A stretch of 64,000 bases of DNA from Meconema thalassinum. Its lineage: Eukaryota > Arthropoda > Insecta > Orthoptera > Tettigoniidae. The notes beneath the pieces are model-generated. The model did no database searches, was not told the origin of the DNA, and saw nothing but the letters and a program-made list of their open reading frames with translations. Where the stretch lies: NCBI GenBank assembly GCA_946902985.2, contig OX336388.2, positions 1,499,864,545 to 1,499,928,544 on the forward strand, read 5' to 3'. Shown here one piece after another: positions 22,345 through 33,299 of this stretch (positions are counted from its first letter, which is position 1; each line of letters opens with the position of its first letter). Made by a program: the position numbers and the translations under genes.

Positions 22345-24308
22345 AGTAGTGTGGTAAGGGGGGAGCTGTTACACTTCTTTTTGAACCCTCCTCGTATCGG
22401 CCCCGAACTTGATATCTCGCTAACCAATCATGGGATTAGAACCTACAGGGTGTCCTAGCACTGCTAGTAATGCCCCCTACTTTCCTATAGCCTCTTTATT
22501 TAATTAAAAGACCAAAACTAAAAGGTCATTCGCGAGTAGTGGGGTAGTGTTGGTTTCCTCAAGTCGCGCTCGTGCCTGAATATGTATGCCTATGTTGGGA
22601 AAGGGTTAGGTGGTGGGGGAGGAGTAGGGTCGAGTGAGGGGTCGTTTAGATGGTATTTTTTCCGCTCTAGGTGATGGTGAGGTTCATTTTTAAAATGGAT
22701 GGAATTTGGAAACGCCATTTGGGGTAAACATGTTGTTTTGACATTTTGGCGATGTGTGTTTTTTTTGTATGCCTACGAACTTGAGGGCTTTTGTAAGAGA
22801 GCGGGCTTTTTTACATGATTATTTATAAATGAATGTTTTTAAATAAGTATTGAAATAAACCCCAAAAAACTAATAGGTCATCGGCTTTTTACTATCTCGC
22901 TAACCAATAATCGGATTTAAACCTATGGGGTGTCGTGGGACTCGTGGTGAACTCCCCTTTTCTATGGACGGGGTATATCCACTCCAAAATAAAAACGTGG
23001 TAAGGGGGGGAGCTGCTACACTTAGGAAGTTGTGAGCCCCCGCGACCTTGGAATGGAAGGAGCCATGCTAGGAGGGCGTGCTTGGATTAATTTTTTTCGT
23101 CTCGTCGTGCTCTTTACGGGAATGGAGGTGTCGAGAAGGTGAACAGAGGGTTTTGGGTCTAAAAATGCTTTTTTTACATTTTTGCCGATTTTTGGAAAAC
23201 GGAAAACGTGATGATGACGTGTGCGATAGTATTTTTTCGTCTCAATGTCCTCTTTACGGAGATGTAGGTACGGAAAAGGTAAAAAGCTGTAAACACACAG
23301 TTTTTGATGTAAAAATGTTTTTTTTGTGATTTTCCCTCATATTGCGAAAACAGAACACGTGATGATGACGTGTGTGATAGTATGTTTTCGTCTCATTGTC
23401 CTCTTTACGGAGATGTAGGTATGGAATAGGTAAAAAGCTGGAAACATGGTTTTTTATGGAAAATGGGTTTTTGTGATTTTTCCTCATATTGCGAACACTG
23501 AAAACGTGATGATGACGTGCGTGATAGTATTTTTTCGTATCGTTGTGCTCTTTACGGGAATGCAGGTGTCGAAAAGGTTAAAAAAAGCAGGAAACACGGT
23601 TTTTTGATGGAAAATGGGTTTTTGTGATTTTCCCTAATATTGCGAAAACTGAAAACGTGAGGATGACGTGTGTGATAGTATGTTTTCGTCTCATTGCCCT
23701 CTTTACGGATATGTAGGTATGGAATAGGTAGAAAGCTGGAAACATGTTTTTTTTATGGAAGATGGTTTTTTGTGATTTTCCCTCATATTGGAAAAACTGA
23801 AAACGTGATGATGACGTGTGTGATAGTATTTTTTCGTCTCTTTATTCTCTTTACGGGGATATAGATATGGAAACGGTAAAAAGCTGGAAACATGGTTTTC
23901 TTATGGAAAAGGTGTTTTTTGTTCATTTTCGCGTTATTTGGAAAACAAATGAGGCGATTTTTATGACGGGCATGTCGATGTATTTGTGTCGTTGTTCTGT
24001 TTACGTGAATGTAGGTATGGAAAAGCTGAAATCATGGTTTCCGTCATTTTTTTTCGAGATCGTTGAGGAAAACGGGAAGAAAGTAAGAAACCAGATTTTA
24101 AGTCACGTTATGTTATGCGCTATGATGTTGGTAAAACACCTATGCATTATTATTATTATTATTATTTGTCATGACTTGTCAGGGCTCACACGCAGAGAGA
24201 GAACTTGCTTGATGAAATGAGAATTGAAAGCATTGAGGCTGACCCACGGCGAGCCAGACAGACACTGGTCTTATCATTGTACGTGCCTCGCAGCAGAGAG
24301 AGATAACA
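22345..24308 (+). repeat. Polinton 1 left terminal inverted repeat
   Basis: About 1.96 kb matches the reverse complement of 44,376-46,331. The shared sequence runs to CTCGCAGCAGAGAGAGATAA at the inner edge. It contains a near-duplicate of its own tip: GTGGTAAGGGGGGAGCTG at 22,354 recurs as GTGGTAAGGGGGGGAGCTGC at about 22,997. An array of about 150-bp units follows. Confidence 0.93.
23080..23960 (+). repeat. 150-bp tandem array inside the left TIR
   Basis: Units share the blocks TCGTCTC...CTCTTTACGG, ATGTAGGTATGG, AAAAGCTGGAAACA and CGTGATGATGACGTG. The last block recurs near 23,208, 23,359, 23,506, 23,659 and 23,804, a period of 146-153 bp. The mirror array in the right TIR spans about 44,810-45,600. 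Tandem arrays near Polinton ends could serve as protein-binding sites, which is inference. Confidence 0.85.
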
Positions 24309-24639
24309 GCCTGTTGTTCGCATGCAGGTGGCTGTTATCTGACCCAGACGTGTAACTCGATATCGCGATGAAGGACATACAGCTCTGTTGAAAAGCTGAT
24401 CATTGCATTCCCACGCACACTCATGCAGAGTTTGCAAAGCTTGTGAGAATCAGTCTGACTTGTGCGCTCCATGACATCCTACTCGTAGGAACAAAAAAAG
24501 TAAAGTGTTAACTTTGCATCTTGTTGAGGAAACATATATGTTCTGAGGGTAAGAGAGACTCATCATTCTTGTGATCATCTTTGAAGGTGACGGATGCAAG
24601 TGCCTTATGCTCTTTGTAAAATATTACGTGAGCCGCGGC

Positions 24640-25511
24640 CATACTTGTACTAAGGTAAGTTCATTATTGTTAATTATGACATGATTGGTTTTATTGTTAT
24701 TTTGTGTATGCGTGAAAAGTAAGTGGGTGACTGATGGTATTTTTTGGGATTTCGTTTGTTGCAGATTTAAAAAAACGTCATTAAGTCAGGGAAAGCTGAC
24801 AGAGAGACAGTGACAGTCACAGTGACAGTGGCGGCAAAGAGCACATTTGCTGAAAGCATTATAATTCATTATATGGTGAGTACATGTTGTTCCATTATTT
24901 TGTTGTTGTCGTTGTTAAATGTATGCCATTTATTTCACGGAAATTTATAAACTTATGGCGTGTATTTATTATTGTTTCAGAATAAAGACGTGTATGGAGT
25001 GAACAGGCTTTAACTACCGTCACGCTTGCGAAATTAAAAAAGGTGAGCTATCAATATAGATTAATTCTTTTCTTTGTAAATGACCTTGTTACTTTTGAGT
25101 GAGTGTCTTATCTATGTGTGCGCACTTGAAATCTTTTGTTTTTAGCAACTCTTATGAATGAATGAATGAATGAATGATTGAATGGATGAATGAATGAATG
25201 AATGAATGAATGAATGAATGAATGCACATGTTTAATGTATATAACCATGACAAATAACGGATTGTATTGTTTTTTTTCCAGATAAATCGTTGGAAACAAA
25301 AACAAGAGAAACCTTGTCGGTGATACTAAACCTACAGAAACCTTGTTGGTGATCATTTCCTGCTGGGGCCAATTGCTACAACCATTGTGTACCTGTGAGC
25401 GTGATTGTGTGCCAGTTAGTGAAAGCGATAAGTGTGGTCGTTTGGAATTGCAGATTTTGGATTAACCTATTCTAAGGTAAGGTTTGCACGTATTTAGTCC
25501 ATTTTATAATC
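24640..25511 (+). promoter_or_regulatory. Candidate spliced leader region before polymerase B
   Basis: Between the TIR and the polymerase start lies a string of donor/acceptor-like pairs: AAGGTAAGTT near 24,655 with TTTGTTGCAG near 24,768; ATGGTGAGTA near 24,875 with TTGTTTCAG near 24,980; AAAGGTGAGC near 25,041 with a long T tract and CCAG near 25,283; and AAGGTAAGG near 25,475. If used, they would define several small non-coding exons. An (ATGA)n microsatellite at about 25,155-25,225 would lie in the third intron. Only the signals are seen; no transcript evidence is available. Confidence 0.35.
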
Positions 25512-28500
25512 ATGTCTATATCAGAGAGTGAAGTGTTAGTGTGGCAGCCTTTGGCCAAATGTTTCAAAACGCGAGTTTGCTCCGGCCGAATTTACAATGC
25601 GAATCACTGTCTGTTGCCTAAAGATTTTGTGGAATTATGTTTTCCCATATTTTTGAGTGAATGTGAACAAGGCTTAAGATTGCATCAGGCTTAAAAATAA
25701 ATTTCGAACTACTATGTGAATTTACGTTGATAAAAAATAATGTTGAAGAGAAACACATCTTCAACATTTGTACAAAAATGGAGAAAGTACTGATAGCTGA
25801 TAATTTGGAAACGTGGTATCAGGAGAAAGCTATTCAAGCGCTTATCACTAAATTTGATAAGTTGCAACAGGGTCCCAGTGGCTTGGCCCTCAATAGCATT
25901 GCCTATTTGCAAATCAATATTTGTAAATACAATCCATTGAATGCAGGAAGTAGCTATATTGCCACACCGAGCTTTATCGCTTCCAGAAAGGCAGTGATCA
26001 ACATACGCAATAAAGACGATTACTGCTTTTTGTGGAGTATAGTTAGCTGTCTGCAACCCTGTGAAGACACACGTTGTGATAGACCAGGGCAGTACAAAGA
26101 TGTGTTTAACCACATGAAACAAACTCTCAATCTCGAGCGTGTTTCATTTCCCTTGCCTCTAGATAAAATTCATTTATTTGAGAAAGATAATCCAAATTTC
26201 TCCTTCATGGTTTATGGCATCGACGGATCCAATATTGTGGGCCCCTTGTATGCCACCAAACAGGTAAAGCAACATCACATTCACCTGCTTTTCCTGTCTG
26301 ATGGGGATAAAAGCCATTATTGTTGGATAAAGAATTTAAGTAAATTGGTGAGCAGCCAAGTGTCTAACCATAAGTGTGCAAAACACATTTGTGAGCGCTG
26401 CCTTCAGTATTTCGGAACTGATGAACTTTTGAAACGACATACGGAAGACTGTGAAGGGCAGACGGCAGTAAAGCTAGTCTTGCCCGAAGGGAATGACGCA
26501 GTCTTAAAATTTAAGGCCACTAATAAACAAGACATGATACCATTTACTATTTACGCTGATTTTGAGGCCCTTACTGTTCCCATTCAGGGATGTGAACCAA
26601 GCCCCCATACAAGCTCAACCTATGCAGTGCAGAAACATGAGCATTTTGCTTTAGCCTATTATGTTGTCTGTCACTATGATAATTCACAATGTGAGTATGT
26701 AAGTCATGAAGGTCAGGATAGTGCGCGGTGGTTTGTTGATCAAATGGCGGCTTTAGCAGGCAAAGTAGAAACTATTTTGAACAACCCTGTACCAATTCAG
26801 ATGAATGACTTACAGCAAAGAGAATATGATCAACCCACCACCTGCCACATATGTGAAAAGCCAATCTTAGGCGGAGAAAAAAAGTAAGAGACCACTGCCA
26901 CAGGACAGGGCATTTTAGAGGTGCTGCCCATAACGAATGCAATTTGAAGTACTCTACACCTCGCTTCCTCCCTGTCTTCTTACATAATTTCTCCCGGTAT
27001 GACCTTCACTTCATTGTAAAACAATTTGCTCATGTAGATAAGAGCAAATTCAGCATTTTGGCTAAGAACCATGAGAGCTTTACCTCACTTTCATGGAGAA
27101 AAGGAAGCATGAGCATTCGCTTTCTCGACTCATTCAAATTTATGTCTAGTTCGCTGGATAGTCTTGTGAAAGGCTTAAGCGAAGATGAGTTGAAACATAC
27201 CCATTCCCACTTTACGGATATAAATCAATTTAAATTGTGTGTTCGTAAAGGCCATTTTCCTTATGATTATGTGGAAATTTACGAGGTGCTTGAAGAAACG
27301 TCTTTGCTGCCAAGAGAAAAATTCTTTTCTCAGTTAACTCAAAGCACCATTAGTGAAGAAGACTATGCCCACGCACACAGTCTTTGGCGAGTGTTTGGCA
27401 TAGAAACCATGGGCCAGTATGCTATGCACTACTTAAAATTAGACGTGTTGTTGTTGACAGACGTTTTTGAAACGTTTCGTCAGCTATGTCACACGATCTA
27501 TGGCCTTGACCCCGCCCACTACTATACCAGTCCAGGGTTAAGTTGGGACGCCGCCCTCAAATTTACCCACATTGAGCTTGATTTACTGACTGATCCCGAT
27601 ATGGTACTCATGATGGAAAAAGGGATTCGTGGGGGATTCGTATCGCTCAATCAGCGACATGCCAAGGCAAATAATCATTACATGCCTGATTATTGTCCCG
27701 AAGAACCAGAATCCTACCTAATGTATTTCGACGTAAACAATTTATACGGTCACGCTATGAGTCGACCACTGCCGTACAGAAACTTTGTCTGGCTGTCTGA
27801 GAATGAAATTAAAGATTTTAATGTGCATAGCGCCAGCAAGCAACAGGACGTAGGGTATGTTCTTGACGTTGACTTAGCTTATCCCCCCCATCTCAGACAG
27901 CGACATGGTGATTTCCCCATTTGCATAGAGAAAATGGTGCCGCCCGAGAGTAAGGGCAATCATAAGAAATTGATGGGTACCTTGTATGATAAAAATCACT
28001 ATGTGTTGCATATTGACATGCTGGTAGAATGATTAGCCCAGGGCTTAACCCTAAAAAAATCCATAGAGGTATTTCTTTTTGTCAGAAACCGTGGTTGAAA
28101 CCATACATGGATTTAAATACCAGTCACAGACAAAGTGCCACTCAGCCATTTCAAATCAATTTTTTTAAACTAATGAATAATTGTATCTATGGCAAGAGTT
28201 TGGAAAATGTACGGCAGTATAGGGACATTAAATTGGTCAATACCTGGCATGCCAGATGGGGAGCTCAAAAATATATTGCAAAACCAAATTTCAAATCTTT
28301 AAACATTATTGATCATGATCTACTGACTATTGAACTTGCCAAGACTAAAGTGGTCATGAATAAGCCTATCTATTTAGGCCAAGTCATTTTAGATTTTTCA
28401 AAATTGCACATGTATAAATTCCATTATGGTTTTGCAATACAGCGATTTGGTACCATTTCCTTGTTATATACAGACACGGATAGTTTTATTTACCATATCC

Positions 28501-28922
28501 GTGACTGTGATCCGTATGTCGTTATGAAACAAAACCCAAAATGGTTTAACACGTCCTCGTTTAGTGAGATGAACGTGTTCGATATCCCCCGTCTGAACAA
28601 AAAAGAAATTGGTTTAATGAAAGATGAGTGTTCAGACACCATGATGACTGAGTTTGTAGGTCTCGCTCCGAAAATGTATAGTTTTCGACAGGTGGATCGA
28701 TGCGAATCTATGCGAGCCAAAGGGATTAACCAGCATGTGGATGATTATTTACATGTCATTCAGACCCACACAGCCATGGCACATAGTCAGTTTAGGATTC
28801 TCTCGAAAAATCATGATTTATTTTTAATGAAACAGCGAAAACAAACACTCGCTTTGTTGGACGACAAGAGACAGTGGTGTCAAGATATGGTGACAAGCGT
28901 CCCATTTGGTTACAACCAGTAA
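25512..28922 (+). pseudogene. polB: Polinton DNA polymerase B (protein-primed), broken
   Basis: Replicates the element's DNA. The full span would be about 1,136 residues, normal for a Polinton polymerase. From the N terminus: MSISESEVLVWQ, a region with HYCWIKNLSKLV and a C2H2-like finger (CAKHICERCLQYF), exonuclease I (YADFEAL), an HxxH/Cys cluster (CHICEKP, then HNECN), exonuclease II (FLHNFSRYDLHF), exonuclease III (YLKLDVLLLTDVFE), polymerase motif A (DVNNLYGHAMS), motif B (NNCIYGKSLEN) and motif C (YTDTDSF). Breaks: a frame change near 25,692, one at an A7 run (26,877-26,883), a TGA at 28,030-28,032 where related polymerases have Cys, and a frame change at an A7 run (28,053-28,059). All catalytic motifs survive. 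It heads the plus-strand replication block. Confidence 0.93.
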
Positions 28923-29676
28923 TGGTTGTTGCTATTGTTGTTGTACAACACGGCAAGTGTTTGGTTTGGTTGCTATCAAATGCGAGATGCCATCTTGAGC
29001 CTCGGAATAAAAATAAAAAAATTGTAGTGTATCATATATATTTTTTTTTACCTGCGTGCATGGATGTATGCATGGATGTGTGAATGCCTGTAAATAGTTG
29101 TACATAAACTGTAGGTCTTGTGCTATTTGCCTGTCAACGCATAAAGAGAGCCATGCATCAACGTTTGCATGGTTCACTGTGCACAGGCTAGATTAAAAAC
29201 ATGTTGGCGTCTTTAGGTTAGGTTAGGTAAAAAACAAACAAGTAGCCACCCTCACTATTGTTGTCGCTTAGTAGGCCTCATGTTTCAGCAAAGTGTGCAC
29301 ATTCTCAGTAGGCACAGCTTAATAGGCCACACTAGGTTGTGGCTTAGTAGGCCTCATGCAAGATCAAAAGAATAATAATCTGCTGCTTTTACTGTGGACA
29401 AACTCTCACTTTATGGCTTGAGTTATGAGTGGTGATATATTTGAAAACAACACCAGTCCAATATCTGAACAGAAATTGTTTCTTTTCACCTGTTGCATGT
29501 TATGTTTGCCACCTACAGCTAAAGAAGTCAACAGACAGATGGTTATTTATTTGTGTTTTGCTTATTTTTTATTTTCTTTTTTGCTATTGACTTAGGGGAC
29601 AGACAGTGTATATAGTACATAGAATTTTTTATTTATTCACTTAGTAAACAGCAACGACTACTTTTCAGATTCAATC
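28923..29676. other. Intergenic spacer in Polinton 1
   Basis: AT-rich with no coding frame. It contains AATAAA signals just after the polymerase stop (about 29,007-29,020) and a TTAGGTTAGGTTAGG stretch (three insect telomere-type TTAGG units) at about 29,213-29,227, too short to mean a telomere. Confidence 0.6.
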
Positions 29677-30210
29677 ATGAGCCACGGTGAAGATTGTTTG
29701 ATCGTCACAAAACACACCACGTTCAATGAATATGCCACGATGGTGTCTCATAATCCTCAACGTGTGGCCTATCCTTCAGAATATAGAAACACGAAAGTAC
29801 GCATTGATACCACGTTTTATGACAGCATCATTGATCGTGATGATAATGATGATGATTTGTTTCATGACCCAGGACATCAGTTTTGTAAATCCTGTATGCT
29901 AAATTTTGGTTTTGAAAATAATGTATCCACGCAAGTGATTCATAAAGCATGGTACGGTTTAACCATGAATCAAGTGATTGTTAAATTAGCTGACGAGGAT
30001 CATTTTGCAGATTTCTGGTGTACAATATGTACAAAACCCCTGTTTAATGTTTATTTTCCAATAACCTCTCAAATGTTTTGTTTTCATTTTTATAAATTTC
30101 CTGCTGAGGAACGAATCACTTCGTATCAACAACAAGCATTTCGCCAAATTTGTCTTGGCTTACCTATCAATCAATATTCGCCTCATAGAATGAGATTTGT
30201 TAGAAACTAA
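29677..30210 (+). CDS. Polinton protein of unknown function, CxxC type
   Basis: The 177-residue frame starts at an ATG after an AT-rich leader and has no break. It carries CKSC and CTIC pairs (about residues 72-75 and 117-120), which suggest a zinc-binding core, flanked by a DDNDDD acidic patch and an aromatic-rich C terminus (FCFHFYKFPAEERI). I do not recognise the family. The position between polymerase and the other small plus-strand genes suggests an early or replication-associated role. No counterpart is seen in Polinton 2, whose matching region is not in the window. Confidence 0.6.
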   Translation: MSHGEDCLIVTKHTTFNEYATMVSHNPQRVAYPSEYRNTKVRIDTTFYDSIIDRDDNDDDLFHDPGHQFCKSCMLNFGFENNVSTQVIHKAWYGLTMNQVIVKLADEDHFADFWCTICTKPLFNVYFPITSQMFCFHFYKFPAEERITSYQQQAFRQICLGLPINQYSPHRMRFVRN

Positions 30211-30513
30211 CAACATCATGTCATGATTATAGCTTTTTTTGTTTACATTCGGCTTTCAGGTGCATACTTGACGTTTAGAATACATTTGGCTATTTTGTTT
30301 GTTTGTTTGTTTGTTTTAGTTTATCGTGTATTCACGTTGATGAACACATACACACTGGTTTAAATTTATAGTTTTGAATTTTGTTCCTTTCTTGGTTTGT
30401 TGGATGTAGACATGGTTATTAAATGCATAGCGTGTTAACTTTACCTTTTATAGGTTACCAACAGCATTCAGATGTTTGCTCTCAGTATCTGTTGATACTA
30501 TTTATTTAACAGA

Positions 30514-30675
30514 ATGCAGTGTGAATTTGCACAACAACAGGGCAAACGAAAACAAGTCATTCCACAAGGGTATGATAGGCTAATTCCCATTCACAACAGA
30601 GACATGCATTTACCTCCAAGAGATCTTGAAAAAAGATTCACACTTAATTTTGATAAAACATTTCCTAATAAATAA
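30514..30675 (+). CDS. Small basic ORF, 53 residues
   Basis: The frame ATG 30,514 to TAA 30,675 encodes MQCEFAQQQGKRKQVIPQGY..., a basic N-terminal half followed by RDLEKRFTLNFDKTF. It lies between the 177- and 98-residue genes, on the same strand, with AT-rich flanks, and an AATAAATAA follows immediately. Codon use looks like its neighbours. Family unknown; the short length leaves some doubt. Confidence 0.4.
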   Translation: MQCEFAQQQGKRKQVIPQGYDRLIPIHNRDMHLPPRDLEKRFTLNFDKTFPNK

Positions 30676-30895
30676 TTTCCAAATGTATGTTTTGACTGAA
30701 AATGATACAAACATTATTATTATATTTTTGTTAATTTATCCAATACTCTCAATCTACAAATTTAGGTCATAAACACTCAGGCTTAAAAAAAACAACAACA
30801 CACTTTGATGTACAAAGTTATTGTTGTTGTTGTTGATGTAATATAAGAACGAGAGTGTTAGAAAGTAACACTCTTTTCTTTGGTTATAGACAACC

Positions 30896-31192
30896 ATGGA
30901 CGTCTTGAACGCCATTGGTCAAGATTGTGGCTTTGCACGCAAGAAAATGAGTGAATTGCCTACGCAAACACCCTTTCGCATACATAAAATTCAAAAACTG
31001 AAAACCAAATTTGGTGAACGAGCTCTTTGCATTTGTCAAGACTTTGAGACATTTCTTCCCACACGATTTAATAACCTGCCTGATAATGTCATGGAAGATG
31101 TCAATTCCAGTATTCACCCTGTCTATTTAATTTATGAGGGTGAAAAAAAAAATCGTTGCATGGTTCGTTTTGTAAAAATTGAAAACGAATAA
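30896..31192 (+). CDS. Small Polinton protein, possible OB-fold DNA binder
   Basis: The 98-residue frame has the pattern IHKIQKLKTKFGERALCICQ, FETFLPTRF, YLIYEG and CMVRFV: alternating beta-strand stretches around a TKFG turn. Similar short proteins occur in insect Mavericks next to polymerase B. The strand pattern would suit a single-stranded-DNA-binding OB fold, which is inference from shape and context, not a proven activity. It closes the plus-strand block; the next gene, at 31,707, converges on it. Confidence 0.5.
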   Translation: MDVLNAIGQDCGFARKKMSELPTQTPFRIHKIQKLKTKFGERALCICQDFETFLPTRFNNLPDNVMEDVNSSIHPVYLIYEGEKKNRCMVRFVKIENE

Positions 31193-31706
31193 TCATTGTA
31201 CGCTAGCCGTGACTTTATGTTTATTCATGCACTACTCTTCAATAACTATATGGTAATAAAATAAAATTATTTTTTGGTGCTCAACAGTTTGACGTTTATT
31301 AATTGTTGCTCAACATTTACAATGATAAATAATAATAAAAAATAAATTTTCAAACTTATGTTTTAATGGTAGATTTTTTTGTTTATAGGTTTAGTACAAA
31401 TACCATGTATATAATTTTTATAATAATAATGATGAAACTATTAGTTAAAATGATGGACTTTTGTCCTTTTTTTTATTGTTTGTGATTGAAAAATAGATTT
31501 ACTACAATTAGTAATTTTTATAACGATGCACTGCTGTCCTTTTTTTATTGTTTGTCATTTATGTCATTTTATTCATTTTATTTATAATTATAATGATGAA
31601 ACTATGAGTGAATAATAATAATTAAAAAAACACAACATGGACTCTTGTCTTTTTTTTGTCATGATAACAGTGATATTATACATTTTTTTAAAATAAATTC
31701 ATTACG
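31193..31706. other. Convergent spacer with degenerate T-rich repeats
   Basis: Lies between the 3' ends of the plus block and the PLA2 gene. Three loosely repeated units (ATGGACTTTTGTCC..., ATGCACTGCTGTCC..., ATGGACTCTTGTC... each with a T run) lie near 31,451, 31,522 and 31,637. AATAAAA signals on the plus strand at about 31,256 and AT-rich sequence fit shared transcription termination. Confidence 0.5.
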
Positions 31707-32118
31707 TTAAAGTCCATATATAGATAAATGTAATTTGCTCTTCATAGCACCAATCACTATAAATGCTGCCATTCGTTCTGCTAGACTGGCATTTGAAGCT
31801 GTTAATCGTTGCTTGGCAATGCATAACAAGACTTTGTCGGCAATGCGTCTTAGTGTGGGATCACTGTTTTCATAGGCTTTATCGTGATTAAGGCATGCAT
31901 GATCCAAAGCATTGATTCCCATATCTCCTCTCCTCAAACGATCTTGAAGACGAGTACCAGGGCCTCAGAAGCTGTAAGCAGGTAAGTGAGCTTCGAATGG
32001 TAAGTTTTTAATGATGTTATCAATAATTCCACGGCCAGTACACCTGGGACATAGGGTTTCAATCGGTGAAAAACACTTTTTTTGTTGTTCTTTTTGTTCT
32101 TTTTCTTCTTGTTCTTGC

Positions 32119-32156
<38 letters not shown>

Positions 32157-32543
32157 GTCGGCGGCTGCTGACGAGCATGGTAAGTGGTGGTTGTTTTCCG
32201 CATGACAGCCATGGAATGATGAAACAATGTCTTTACACTGAATTTTATGACCATGATATAATTTCATTAATTGGCATGTGGCACACTGTCCAATGGAAGG
32301 TATTTTTGCCATGGTTAATTGCTTGTGATGGGAAAAATGACTGCATGGTTGTAGTTCACTCAATACAGAGTCGATAGTCCACTCGGCAGGCGCCTTTTCC
32401 CAAATTTCTTTGACAGCGTTGGCAGCAACATAAAAAAGAAATGATTTAGGTAGTGCTAATAATTCATGTTGTGTAAAGCTAATCAGTTTTTTCTTGCACA
32501 CAAAGAACTTTCCAATAGCCTTGTCGATTGTAGTGGCGTCCAT
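31707..32543 (-). pseudogene. Phospholipase A2-domain protein, one in-frame TGA
   Basis: The predicted protein of about 278 residues has an N-terminal domain (DKAIGKFFVCKKKL, LPKSFLFYVAANAVKEIW), Cys pairs (CATCQL), a polyglutamine tract coded by CAA repeats (32,110-32,155), a CPRCTGRG knuckle and a C-terminal PLA2 domain with GPGT (calcium loop), LDHACLNHDKAYE (catalytic HD) and a helix to the C terminus. PLA2 domains of this type, known from parvoviral capsids and insect Polintons, hydrolyse phospholipids and are thought to help particles leave the endosome. A TGA at 31,965-31,967 sits exactly where the family usually has Cys before GPG. Flanking frames are in register, so it is a single nonsense change. 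The Polinton 2 counterpart is 56,586-57,298. Confidence 0.8.
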
Positions 32544-32545
32544 GT

Positions 32546-33114
32546 CTATAACGTTGATGTTATCACCTCACGTGTACACGTCTCACTGCTATCATTGGAC
32601 GATACACTTTCAGTTTTAATTTTATTGAACGACTCCCAACATGCACTCGTGGTGAGCCAATGAAACAATTGCCATGCATGCGCTAAGGCTTTATTCTGAA
32701 TATTGTCGCAAGGACAAGTGTCCATGAGCGTTTGCAGGGATGGACAACCCAGATCTAAAAGGTCAATACATTGACAGTGAGAGGGTAGAAATGGTTGAAG
32801 CCACTGGCGTTTTTCACTCCCTTTAACAAATAAGACATTGGCCGAGGACAAATGGGCTTTCATGACGATGTCAAGATACTTGTAAGAAATATCACCTTTG
32901 TTCCATGCTAATTGCAAATGATTTTCAATCCATTGGCTCTGTTTTTTTTATCTTTTTCACTAAGCAACTCGAAAGCATAGGGAGGTTTAAACACCAAATG
33001 AATAGGGTTAGACTCCCAAAACGTACTACAATCTATAAAAGCGACTTCCTTAAATATAAATTTGTTGTCTGCAATTTTAAACCCCTGACAATCCACGATG
33101 AGTGTACGCATCAT
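32546..33114 (-). pseudogene. Conserved Polinton protein, possible nuclease fold
   Basis: The protein opens MMRTLIVDCQGFKIADNKFIFKEVAFID, followed by HLVFKPPYAFELL, a helical middle, VKGSEKRQWLQPFL, CQCIDLLDLGCPSLQTLM and LFHWLTTSACW. The pattern IVDxQGF...FxxKE followed by a KG...K box and a Cys/His-rich end is common in insect Maverick proteins. An early acidic residue after a beta strand recalls RNase H-like exonucleases, but I cannot confirm a fold. The frame is broken at a run of eight As (plus-strand T run 32,942-32,949). The gene is directly followed by the PLA2 start. The homologue in Polinton 2 is 56,018-56,569. Confidence 0.65.
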
Positions 33115-33299
33115 GCTTTTTTTTACTTGTTACCTCATTGACGTCTAATCAACAACTAACCCATGCCATGGTTTAACATGGCAAAGTCAAAGGACTTTAG
33201 GAAAAAAGAAACAAATGAATTGAACAACAGCTAAATATTTTTTGAGGTTTTATTCATAACATAAAAAACACTTACACTTTTATTACAAAGTTTGTTGGC

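Noticed and set aside
23078..24220. Several 77-134-codon frames in the terminal repeats (also 44,595-45,753)
   Set aside because: They recur in different frames in each 150-bp unit and differ between the two terminal repeats; the repeat structure explains them.
29213..29227. Three TTAGG units, the insect telomere repeat, inside Polinton 1
   Set aside because: Only three units, in an AT-rich spacer of a mobile element; too short to indicate a telomere or telomere-directed insertion.
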